From assembly GCA_002394385.1 (NCBI GenBank), contig DGTS01000041.1, positions 1-21,654 on the forward strand: a DNA stretch of 21,654 nucleotides, written 5' to 3'. Of this stretch, positions 14,555 through 20,714 are shown piece after piece. Each line of letters opens with the position of its first letter. Positions within the stretch are counted from its first letter, which is position 1. Below the pieces are notes generated by a model. It saw only the letters and a program-made list of their open reading frames with translations, ran no database searches and was not told the origin of the DNA. A program made the position numbers and the translations under genes. Source of the DNA: Prevotella sp. UBA4330 (lineage in GTDB: Bacteria > Bacteroidota > Bacteroidia > Bacteroidales > Bacteroidaceae).

Positions 14555-15588
14555 TAGTATTGTCTTAGTGCTGAGAGCAGTTCGTTGTTCTCGGTCTTTG
14601 TTCCGATGGTGATACGAAGACAGTTGTTGCAAAGCGTTACTCGCGAGCGGTTGCGAACGATGATACCGCGCTCCACCAGATAGTTGTAAATAGAGGTTGC
14701 ATCGGTCATCTTTGCAAGGAAGAAGTTGGCATCAGTGGGATACACCTTTTCGCAGATAGGCAAGAGACAGAACGACTCCATCATGCGGCGGCGCTCCTGT
14801 AGCAATATCTTCACCCATTTGTCCACTTGGAACGGGTCGCGCAGCGCTTCCATTGCCTGTTTCTGGGTGAGGAGGTTCACGTTATACGGATACTTCACCT
14901 TATTATATATACTGACAATCTCCTTGCTTGCAAAAGCCATTCCAAGTCTAATGGCTGCGCATCCCCATGCCTTGCTCATGGTGTTGAGCACAATCAGATT
15001 GGGATACTTGTCCAGCAATCCTCGCATGGAAGTCTCTTGTGAGAAATCGCCGTAAGCCTCGTCAACAATAACGAAAGCCTCGAAGCGTTCTATCACCTTG
15101 ATTATCTCGTCGCGGTCAAGGCTGTTGCCTGTAGGGTTGTTGGGCGAGCAAATCCATATTATCTTCGTGTTCTTGTCGGTAGCGGCAAGCAAACGTTCGG
15201 CACTCATCTGGAAGTTCTCGTCGAGTTTTACAGGACGATACTCCACGTCGTTGATGTCGGCGCACACCTTATACATTCCGTATGTCGGCTCTATCGCCAC
15301 CACATTGTCGATGCCTGGACGAGTGAAACACCTGTATGGCAGGTCAATAGCCTCATCACTTCCGTTGCCGAGGAATATCTGTTCTTCTCTGACACCCTTC
15401 ACCTGCGCTATCATCTTCTTCAAGTCTCTTTGCAGCGGGTCGGGATAGCGGTTGAAAGGCGTGTTATAAGGATTCTCGTTGGCATCAAGAAACACCCTCG
15501 CCTCATGTCCGCTATATTCGTCGCGGGCACTACTGTAAGGTGCGAGATTCCAAATATTTGGTCTTGTTAATACGGATAATGGTTTCAT
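14554..15588 (-). CDS. hisC: Histidinol-phosphate aminotransferase
   Basis: A PLP enzyme making histidinol phosphate from imidazole-acetol phosphate and glutamate, in the cytoplasm. From ATG 15588 the protein has 344 residues. Fold-type I aminotransferase features are visible: 'LDANENPYN' near the N-terminus, 'YPDPLQRDLKKMIA', 'IFLGNGSDEAIDL' (phosphate and PLP contacts), 'IWICSPNNPTGNSLD', 'VIVDEAYGDFS' (Asp and Tyr contacts to PLP) and 'TMSKAWGCAAIRLGMA' with the Schiff-base lysine. An in-frame start at 15609 would add seven residues (MRRNIKY) not typical of the family. No promoter element is found in the 114-bp gap to hisD, so it depends on hisG transcription. hisB, which I expect next in Bacteroides-type his operons, does not follow. 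Confidence 0.95.
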   Translation of the reverse strand: MKPLSVLTRPNIWNLAPYSSARDEYSGHEARVFLDANENPYNTPFNRYPDPLQRDLKKMIAQVKGVREEQIFLGNGSDEAIDLPYRCFTRPGIDNVVAIEPTYGMYKVCADINDVEYRPVKLDENFQMSAERLLAATDKNTKIIWICSPNNPTGNSLDRDEIIKVIERFEAFVIVDEAYGDFSQETSMRGLLDKYPNLIVLNTMSKAWGCAAIRLGMAFASKEIVSIYNKVKYPYNVNLLTQKQAMEALRDPFQVDKWVKILLQERRRMMESFCLLPICEKVYPTDANFFLAKMTDATSIYNYLVERGIIVRNRSRVTLCNNCLRITIGTKTENNELLSALRQY

Positions 15589-15632
15589 GTATTTTATATT
15601 TCGGCGCAATTATTTTTCAGACGTACTCCTTC

Positions 15633-15733
15633 AACTCCTAACTCCTCGCTCGACCCGAAGGGGCGCTTTTACAAAGCGAAGCGATTAAAAGAACTTCTAA
15701 CTCTAAACTTCTAACTCTAAACTCCTCACTCTA
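15633..15733 (-). repeat. Composite repeat B: heptamers + 39-bp core + six heptamers (end of hisD)
   Basis: Same modular order as copy A: two AACTCCT units (15633-15646), core 15646-15684 differing from copy A mainly in the hairpin loop (TAC for TAT), then TTAAAAG and six heptamers (15692-15733; AACTTCT, AACTCTA, AACTTCT, AACTCTA, AACTCCT, CACTCTA). Units from 15706 upward are inside the hisD coding sequence and the stop codon is in the second unit. Confidence 0.88.
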
Positions 15734-16998
15734 ACGCTCATTGCTCTTTTGTGGGCATCAAGTTGCTCGGCTTCTGCCATTAGTTCAACGGCATGTCCTA
15801 TGCTCTGGATTCCCTCTTTGGTGAGATGTTGGAATGTAATCTTTCGGTTATAACTGTCGAGATTAACTCCGTTGTATGCGAGTGAATAGCCGTGAGTGGG
15901 CAGGGTGTGGTTAGTTCCGCTTGCGTAGTCGCCGGCACTTTCACATGCATACTTGCCCAGGAACACGCTACCGGCATTTATCACTTTCTTTGCCAGTTCC
16001 TCGTAATCGTCGGTCCCTATCACAAGGTGCTCCGGGGCATAGGCATTACTTAACGCCATCGCCTCTTCCTTGTCGTTGACTACTACTATCTTTGAGTTCT
16101 CAAGAGTCTTCATCGCCAGTTCCTTGCGGGGCAATGTCTGGAGTTGAACATCCACTTCTTTCTCCACTTGCATTGCCATTTCCTCTGAGGTGGTAATCAT
16201 AATAACCTGAGAGTCGATACCATGCTCCGCTTGTGACAGCAGGTCGGCGGCAACAAATACTGGATTGCTCGTCTCGTCGGCGATAACGCATATCTCGGAA
16301 GGGCCGGCAGGCATGTCAATCGCCACGTCGTGGAGACTCACCTGTTGCTTTGCCGCCATTACATACTGGTTGCCAGGGCCGAATATTTTGTAAACCTTAG
16401 GCACACTCTCTGTTCCGTATGCCATCGCTCCTATCGCCTGAACGCCGCCAGCCTTGAATACCTTGCTCACTCCAGCCACACGGGCGGCGGCAAGAATGGC
16501 AGGGTTCACCTTTCCTTCTTTATTCGGTGGGGTGCAAAGCACAATCTCCTGGCATCCCGCAATCTTCGCTGGTGTTGCCAACATGAGGACGGTACTGAAG
16601 AGTGGGGCAGTGCCACCAGGAATATACAAGCCTACCTTCTCGATAGCCACGCTCTTCTGCCAGCATGTCACACCCTTGCAGGTCTCTATCTTATCTCCCT
16701 CGAAGCGTTGTGCCTCGTGGAATTTATAGATGTTAGAATGAGCGAGACGTATCGCTTCAACCAACTCGTTGCTGATAGACGCAAATGCCTCGTCAATCTC
16801 TGCCTCGGTAACGGCAAGGCTTTCAAGAGCCACATGGTCGAACTTCAGTTCATACTCTTTTACTGCTTCGTCGCCACGTGCCTTTATGTCGCTCAGCACC
16901 TGGCTGACCGTGTCGTTGAGTTGTGAGACGTCGAGATGCGGACGCTCAACAATACTCTTCCATTCCTCCTGCTTCGGATATTTTATTATTTTGAACAT
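15703..16998 (-). CDS. hisD: Histidinol dehydrogenase
   Basis: Catalyses the last two steps of histidine synthesis, the NAD-dependent four-electron oxidation of histidinol, in the cytoplasm. The 431-residue length is usual. Motifs: 'GLYIPGGTAPLFSTVLMLA', 'FGPGNQYVMAAKQQVS', 'IDMPAGPSEICVIADE', 'AADLLSQAEHGIDSQ' (Gln and His zinc ligands), 'NAYAPEHLVI' (catalytic Glu-His) and 'SAGDYASGTNHTLPT' with the Asp and His ligands. The start codon lies inside a TTGAACW heptamer array and the last about nine residues ('RVRSLELEV') are coded by the AACTCCT-type heptamers of composite repeat B, so both gene ends have been remodelled by repeats. No promoter element is visible in the 214-bp gap upstream; cotranscription with hisG is likely. 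Confidence 0.96.
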   Translation of the reverse strand: MFKIIKYPKQEEWKSIVERPHLDVSQLNDTVSQVLSDIKARGDEAVKEYELKFDHVALESLAVTEAEIDEAFASISNELVEAIRLAHSNIYKFHEAQRFEGDKIETCKGVTCWQKSVAIEKVGLYIPGGTAPLFSTVLMLATPAKIAGCQEIVLCTPPNKEGKVNPAILAAARVAGVSKVFKAGGVQAIGAMAYGTESVPKVYKIFGPGNQYVMAAKQQVSLHDVAIDMPAGPSEICVIADETSNPVFVAADLLSQAEHGIDSQVIMITTSEEMAMQVEKEVDVQLQTLPRKELAMKTLENSKIVVVNDKEEAMALSNAYAPEHLVIGTDDYEELAKKVINAGSVFLGKYACESAGDYASGTNHTLPTHGYSLAYNGVNLDSYNRKITFQHLTKEGIQSIGHAVELMAEAEQLDAHKRAMSVRVRSLELEV

Positions 16999-17018
16999 TG
17001 AACTTTGAACATTGAACT
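16991..17018. repeat. Four TTGAACW heptamers over the hisD start codon
   Basis: TTGAACA and TTGAACT alternate, giving four units in exact 7-bp register (16991-17018), equal to a duplicated 14-mer. The hisD ATG (complement of 16996-16998) is inside the first unit, and a second out-of-frame ATG lies 14 bp upstream in the third unit. Confidence 0.9.
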
Positions 17019-17042
17019 TTCTTTCCGCTTTGCTATGAAAGC

Positions 17043-17076
17043 ACAGAGTGCACAGAGGAGACAGAGTGCACAGAGG
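17043..17076. repeat. Duplicated 16-mer ACAGAGTGCACAGAGG
   Basis: The 16-mer is present at 17043-17058 and again at 17061-17076, with AG between them. Each copy itself contains two ACAGAG motifs around a GTGCAC dyad. It follows the CCGCTTTGCTATGAAAGC block (17025-17042). No coding function is seen. Confidence 0.85.
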
Positions 17077-17093
17077 GGGGAGCGGAACTTTGC

Positions 17094-17115
17094 GGGCTTA
17101 CACGGGGGTAAGCCC
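17094..17115. other. 8-bp-stem hairpin in the hisG-hisD gap
   Basis: GGGCTTAC (17094-17101) and GTAAGCCC (17108-17115) are perfectly complementary around a 6-nt loop. There is no T-run on either side, so it is not a typical terminator; it may stabilise or process the his mRNA. Confidence 0.6.
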
Positions 17116-17120
17116 CTACA

Positions 17121-17214
17121 AACTCCTAACTCCTAACTCCTCGCTCGACCCGAAGGGGCGCTTTTACAAAGCGAAGCGATTAAAAGAACTTCTAACTCCT
17201 AACTCCTAACTCCT
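17121..17214 (-). repeat. Composite repeat C: heptamers + 39-bp core + four heptamers (after hisG)
   Basis: Three AACTCCT units (17121-17141), core 17141-17179 identical by eye to copy B, TTAAAAG, then four heptamers (17187-17214). The hisG stop TAG (complement of 17213-17215) uses the last two bases of the array. Confidence 0.9.
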
Positions 17215-18064
17215 AAAGTATCATCTTCTCAATAGGAGTGACAAGGATACCCTGTGCTCCCATCTCCTTCAGTTTACCGATAATCTCCCAGAAGCGTTTC
17301 TGGTCGAGCACGGTGTGAACGCAGCACCATTCATCGTCTGCCAGTGGTATGATGGTAGGGCTTTTCAGTCCAGGCAACACGCTAACGATGTCCTGCAGGT
17401 GAGCCTTCGGAACGTTCATGCGCACATATTTTTTGTCCTCTGCCTGCTTAACCGCCTCGATGCGGAACAACATCTGCTTCAGTATGTCGCGCTTTTCTTC
17501 GTCAAGATTCTTGTTGGCTATGAGCAGAGCCTCGCTCTTCATCACCACCTCAACCTCCTTGAGGTTGTTGCTAACGAGTGTCGAGCCGCTGCTCACGATG
17601 TCGAATATGGCGTCGGCAAGACCTATTCCCGGACTTATCTCCACACTTCCTGTTATGACATGAATCTCTGCGTTGATGCCGTTCTTGTTGAGGAACTTCC
17701 TCAGAATAACGGGGTATGATGTTGCAATCTTCTTGCCGTTGAACCATTCCAGTCCTTGGTAGTCTATGCTCTTTGGTATGGCAAGGCTGAGGCGACACTT
17801 AGAGAAGCCAAGGCGGCATACCACTTCGGCGTCCTCTTCACGTTCTTCAAACTCGTTCTCGCCCACGATGCCAAGGTCGGCGACACCGCTTGCCACGCTT
17901 TGTGGTATGTCGTCGTCTCTCAAATAAAGTACCTCAAGTGGAAAGTTTGATGCCTGTACCAGCAGGGTTCTTTTGCTTGCGCTTATCTTGATGTCTGCCT
18001 CTCCCAGAAGACCGATGGTGTCCTCGTAGAGACGACCTTTAGATTGTACTGCTATCCTTATCAT
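17213..18064 (-). CDS. hisG: ATP phosphoribosyltransferase, long form
   Basis: Catalyses the first committed step of histidine synthesis, ATP + PRPP to phosphoribosyl-ATP, in the cytoplasm. From ATG 18064 the product is 283 residues, the long, self-regulated form. Motifs: 'MIRIAVQSKGRLYEDTIGLL' at the start, 'VADLGIVGENEFEER', 'KIATSYPVILRKFL', 'VITGSVEISPGIGLADAIFDIVSSGSTL' (PRPP-binding region), and a C-terminal ACT-like domain of about 75 residues ('VRMNVPKAHLQDIVSVLPGL') that in this family binds histidine for feedback inhibition. The frame is open upstream to 18184, but those residues cross the promoter and do not resemble the family. It is the first gene of hisGDC, so the promoter at 18077-18108 probably drives all three. 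No leader peptide rich in His codons is seen. Confidence 0.95.
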   Translation of the reverse strand: MIRIAVQSKGRLYEDTIGLLGEADIKISASKRTLLVQASNFPLEVLYLRDDDIPQSVASGVADLGIVGENEFEEREEDAEVVCRLGFSKCRLSLAIPKSIDYQGLEWFNGKKIATSYPVILRKFLNKNGINAEIHVITGSVEISPGIGLADAIFDIVSSGSTLVSNNLKEVEVVMKSEALLIANKNLDEEKRDILKQMLFRIEAVKQAEDKKYVRMNVPKAHLQDIVSVLPGLKSPTIIPLADDEWCCVHTVLDQKRFWEIIGKLKEMGAQGILVTPIEKMIL

Positions 18065-18076
18065 ACTTTTTTGCTG

Positions 18077-18108
18077 CAAATTTACGCTTTTATGTTGATA
18101 TTTGCAAG
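18077..18108 (-). promoter_or_regulatory. hisG promoter (-7 TAAATTTG, -33 CTTG)
   Basis: On the minus strand TAAATTTG (18084 to 18077) is a full -7 match, and CTTG (18108 to 18105) stands 20 bp upstream as a three-of-four -33 match. The distance to ATG 18064 leaves a leader of about 5-7 nt, so there is no room for a transcription attenuator before hisG. Confidence 0.6.
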
Positions 18109-18124
18109 AATTATTGTAATTTTG
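18094..18124 (+). promoter_or_regulatory. Promoter of the MltF-like gene (-33 GTTG, -7 TAATTTTG)
   Basis: TAATTTTG (18117-18124) matches TAnnTTTG, with GTTG at 18094-18097 after a 19-bp spacer. It ends 8 bp before ATG 18133, so the transcript would be leaderless or nearly so. Its -33 region interleaves with the hisG promoter on the other strand. Confidence 0.55.
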
Positions 18125-18132
18125 TGGCGAAA

Positions 18133-19398
18133 ATGAAAGCGAAGTGCATTTATATTCCACTATTACTGCTGATGTTCTTGGCATCGTGCTCGGTGAGGTC
18201 GAAGAAGAGCGAACTGCCCCCGTGGGGCGATTCGGCCACTGACAGCACAGCCCTTTCGTTGAGTGACATCATCGCTAATGGTGAGTTGATTGCCGCAACA
18301 CTTTCTGGTCCTGACACTTATTATGAATACCGAGGCGAGCGTCTCGGCTTGTATTACCTTCTTTGCGACAGGTTTGCCGCCGAGATGGGAGTCACCTTGC
18401 GCATCCACTTGTGCCGCGACTCCGCCGAACTACGCACAGCCTTGCTTCATGGCGATGCCGACATCATTATTACCCCCTTGCCCCGTAACGACGAGTCGTT
18501 GCACTATTGCGGAGCCGTTGACGAGGAGAGCGATTGTCAATGGGCTGTCTCGCCACAAGGCGAAGACCTTGCCGCCGCATTAGACCAATGGTACTCGAGT
18601 GAGGGCAAGGCTCTGCAGGCAAAGGGACCGATGGCACTTCGCATCACCGACCGCCTCTCTTCTCCGTTCGGAGGGTGGGGTGGCAACTCTCCAAATGCCG
18701 GTTCTCCGCGCGGAGGTCATCGCCCTTCGTCGTCAAACCGCTATGCTCCACCAACTCCGTCGGCACCACGCATACCGCATATCGCCACTCCACCTACTCC
18801 TCCTGGCGCCTTGTCGCCTTGGGACGACTTATTCAAGAAACATGCTTCAACGGCAGGCGTCGATTGGCGTTTGCTCGTAGCGCAATGCCGTCAGGAGTCG
18901 GGCTTCAACCCAACTGCATGTTCTTGGGCGGGTGCTTGTGGTCTGATGCAGTTGATGCCGCAAACGGCAGCATCGTTGGGAGTGCCTCGCGACAAGATAT
19001 TCGACCCCGAGACGAACGTTGCGGCTGCCGCCCGTCTGATGGCAAAATTGTCGAGTCAGTATTCGTATATTCGCTCTTTCGACGAGCGCATCTGCTTTAT
19101 GCTCGCCTCATACAACTGTGGCTCGGGACATATCACCGACGCCCAGGCGTTGGCAAGAAAAGAAGGTGCAAGCGCAGAGCGATGGGCTGACGTGGAGCAT
19201 TATCTCTCGTTGCTCAGCGAACCAGAATATTATAATGATCCAGTTGTGCGACATGGCTATGTAAGAAGTAGCGAAACGGTGGGCTATGTGCGTGCCATCA
19301 GCCAGTACTATGCTGCTTATTCAGGTGGCAGAGGCTTTGCCGGAGGTTCCGCATCGGCAGAACACCGCAGGGCAGTAAAGAGCCATCGATTTAAATAA
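18133..19398 (+). CDS. MltF-like lytic murein transglycosylase lipoprotein
   Basis: A predicted membrane-anchored enzyme cutting peptidoglycan glycan strands. From ATG 18133 it has 421 residues. The N-terminus 'YIPLLLLMFLASCS' is a lipoprotein signal with lipobox LASC. Residues about 35-165 resemble a bacterial substrate-binding domain (SBP_bac_3 type: 'YYEYRGERLGLYYLLCDRFA', 'LLHGDADIIITPLP'). A Gly/Pro/Ser-rich linker of about 50 residues (176-228) follows, and then an SLT domain: 'LLVAQCRQESGFNPTACSWA' with catalytic Glu255, 'GLMQLMPQTAASLGV', 'ASYNCGSGHI' and 'YVRAISQYY'. Domain order equals MltF. A GTG at 18124 is the alternative start, but it overlaps the -7 element. The linker DNA contains palindromes like those of intergenic repeats, unlike the rest of the gene. 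Confidence 0.85.
   Translation: MKAKCIYIPLLLLMFLASCSVRSKKSELPPWGDSATDSTALSLSDIIANGELIAATLSGPDTYYEYRGERLGLYYLLCDRFAAEMGVTLRIHLCRDSAELRTALLHGDADIIITPLPRNDESLHYCGAVDEESDCQWAVSPQGEDLAAALDQWYSSEGKALQAKGPMALRITDRLSSPFGGWGGNSPNAGSPRGGHRPSSSNRYAPPTPSAPRIPHIATPPTPPGALSPWDDLFKKHASTAGVDWRLLVAQCRQESGFNPTACSWAGACGLMQLMPQTAASLGVPRDKIFDPETNVAAAARLMAKLSSQYSYIRSFDERICFMLASYNCGSGHITDAQALARKEGASAERWADVEHYLSLLSEPEYYNDPVVRHGYVRSSETVGYVRAISQYYAAYSGGRGFAGGSASAEHRRAVKSHRFK
18662..18715. repeat. Palindromic segment inside the MltF-like gene (linker coding)
   Basis: CTCCG-TT-CGGAG (18662-18673) and the perfect 12-bp palindrome CTCCGCGCGGAG (18704-18715) flank a spacer with CAAATGC. The same order, CTCC..GAG-type dyad, CAAATGC, and a GGAGGT dyad, is seen on the minus strand of the lysS-gpsA gap. 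It encodes part of the Gly/Pro/Ser-rich linker in frame. Similarity was judged by eye. Confidence 0.45.
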
Positions 19399-19410
19399 AG
19401 GATACAATTA

Positions 19411-19480
19411 AACTCCTAACTCCTAACTTCTAACTCCTAACTCCTAACTCCTAACTCCTAACTCCTAACTCCTAACTCCC
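19411..19480 (-). repeat. Ten-copy AACTCCT heptamer array between convergent genes
   Basis: Exactly ten units of 7 bp (19411-19480); the third is AACTTCT and the last AACTCCC, the others are identical. No 39-bp core is present. The last units encode the end of the SpoU gene on the minus strand (residues GVRS and the TAG stop at 19465-19467). Confidence 0.95.
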
Positions 19481-20271
19481 CTCAGTTCCCAAAACGCAAT
19501 GGCTGCTGCTGCCGCCACGTTGAGCGAGTCAACGTTATGTGCCATTGGAATGCGCACAACATAGTCGGCACGGCGTATCGTTTCCCTCGGCAGTCCGTCG
19601 CCTTCGGTTCCCATGATTATAGCCAGTCGTTCCTCGTCCTTTAGTCTTTTGTCGTCGAGAGGTATCGAGTCGTCGCTCAGAGCCATCGCCGCTGTCTTGA
19701 AGCCAAGTTGTTTCAATAGTTCAAGACTATCGTCTATCCACGTCCAGGGCACAAGAAACACCGAGCCCATAGACACCCTTACGGCGCGACGGTTAAGCGG
19801 GTCGCATGAGTTTTTTGTCAACAGAACGGCATCAATGCCAAGAGCGGCAGCCCCGCGGAATATCGCTCCGATGTTGGTAGTGTCCACCACACCGTCAATA
19901 ACCACCACTCGGCGCGCGCCACGAGTCACTTCTTCCACGCTTTTCGGCATGGGGCGGCGCATGGCGCAGAGCACTCCGCGCGTCAGAGTGTAGCCCGTGA
20001 GCGAAGCCAGAAGTTCCCGCTCGCCGGTATATATGGGAATATCGCCGGCGCGACTTATTATCTCCCTCGCGTCGCCCTCTATGTGCTTGCGTTCGCAGAG
20101 CAGAGCCAACGGCTCGTAACCGGCATCGAGTGCCACCTTGATAACCTTCGGGCTCTCGGCTATGAACACGCCTTTTTCTGGTTCAACCTTGTTTCTCAGT
20201 TGCGCCTCAGTAAGTGTGCTGAACACCTCAACACCCTTGTGCGCAAGCGAATCAATCTCTATTATCGGCAT
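19465..20271 (-). CDS. SpoU/TrmH family RNA 2'-O-methyltransferase (second copy)
   Basis: A predicted SAM-dependent ribose methyltransferase for rRNA or tRNA. The 268-residue protein has an N-terminal substrate-binding domain ('KGVFIAESPKVIKVALDAGY') and SpoU motifs 'VVVIDGVVDTTNIGAIFRGA' (motif 1, with the RNA-binding Asn-x-Gly-x-x-x-Arg pattern), 'AIIMGTEGDGLP' (motif 2) and 'VRIPMAHNVDSLNVAAAAAI' (motif 3). ATG 20271 is preferred to the in-frame start at 20295, which overlaps a promoter element. It is clearly different in sequence from the SpoU protein at 5484-6242 (for example IP-MAHNVDSLNV against IP-NYPEGRPTADSLNV), so these are separate subfamilies, not a recent duplication. Its last four residues and stop come from the heptamer array. 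Confidence 0.88.
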   Translation of the reverse strand: MPIIEIDSLAHKGVEVFSTLTEAQLRNKVEPEKGVFIAESPKVIKVALDAGYEPLALLCERKHIEGDAREIISRAGDIPIYTGERELLASLTGYTLTRGVLCAMRRPMPKSVEEVTRGARRVVVIDGVVDTTNIGAIFRGAAALGIDAVLLTKNSCDPLNRRAVRVSMGSVFLVPWTWIDDSLELLKQLGFKTAAMALSDDSIPLDDKRLKDEERLAIIMGTEGDGLPRETIRRADYVVRIPMAHNVDSLNVAAAAAIAFWELRGVRS

Positions 20272-20292
20272 CTTTCTCGTTCTTTCTGCTTG

Positions 20293-20322
20293 CAAAGATA
20301 ACTATTTAAATTCAAAAACAAA
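20293..20322 (-). promoter_or_regulatory. Promoter of the second SpoU gene (-7 TATCTTTG, -33 TTTG)
   Basis: Minus-strand TATCTTTG (20300 to 20293) matches the -7 consensus, with TTTG (20322 to 20319) 18 bp upstream. The leader to ATG 20271 would be about 15 nt. Confidence 0.6.
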
Positions 20323-20354
20323 TCCTTCAGATGTCATTAAGCATGTTTGGCAGT

Positions 20355-20465
20355 CTCACTTGTGCCTCCTGAGCACCTCATTTGTATACATCTGAGCACT
20401 TCATTTGTATACATTTGACCACCTCACTTGTGCCTTCTTACATGCTCATTTGATACTTCTGGCAC
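20355..20465. repeat. Five-unit degenerate tandem repeat, period 21-23 bp
   Basis: Units at 20355-20376, 20377-20399, 20400-20422, 20423-20444 and 20445-20465 each begin with YTCAYTTG. Two sub-types occur: CTCACTTGTGCC (units 1 and 4) and TCATTTGTATACAT (units 2 and 3), the latter with the palindrome TGTATACA; most end in GAGCAC, GACCAC or GGCAC. It lies in the 227-bp gap upstream of the DUF4250 gene and downstream-facing from the SpoU promoter. No promoter consensus is seen inside it. Confidence 0.85.
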
Positions 20466-20498
20466 ACAATAAAGCGGCTGATTGGTGGTTATATTAAT

Positions 20499-20714
20499 AT
20501 GGAATATCTGCCAAAAGACCCCGCAATACTCGTCTCGGCGATAAACATGCTGCTCAGAGACGAGGAGTTCGACACTCTCGAAGAACTATGTTTTAACTTC
20601 AATCGCGATGAGGAGGAGATAAAAGATTATCTCCGCGAGCATGGTTTTGTGTATAGCGAAGAGCAAAAGCAAATGCGCCCGATAGGCTACGACGGGAAGG
20701 AGGACGGGCGATGA
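20499..20714 (+). CDS. DUF4250 domain protein
   Basis: A 71-residue cytoplasmic protein that matches DUF4250 from its first residues: 'LPKDPAILVSAINMLLRDE', then 'DTLEELCFNFNRDEEEIKDYL' and 'HGFVYSEEQKQM'. The middle part looks like a small helix-turn-helix-type module (an Leu-rich helix, a short turn at NRDEEE, a second helix), but DNA binding has not been shown and the function is unknown. ATG 20499 is the only sensible start. The stop overlaps the next start in the form ATGA (20711-20714), so the two genes are translationally coupled. Confidence 0.85.
   Translation: MEYLPKDPAILVSAINMLLRDEEFDTLEELCFNFNRDEEEIKDYLREHGFVYSEEQKQMRPIGYDGKEDGR

Noticed and set aside
16330..16926. 198-codon plus-strand open frame opposite hisD
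   Set aside because: It is antisense to a clear hisD, has no promoter and no recognisable domain.
18065..18184. N-terminal extension of HisG
   Set aside because: The extra 40 residues cross the hisG promoter and the divergent gene start, and the normal HisG N-terminus begins at 18064.
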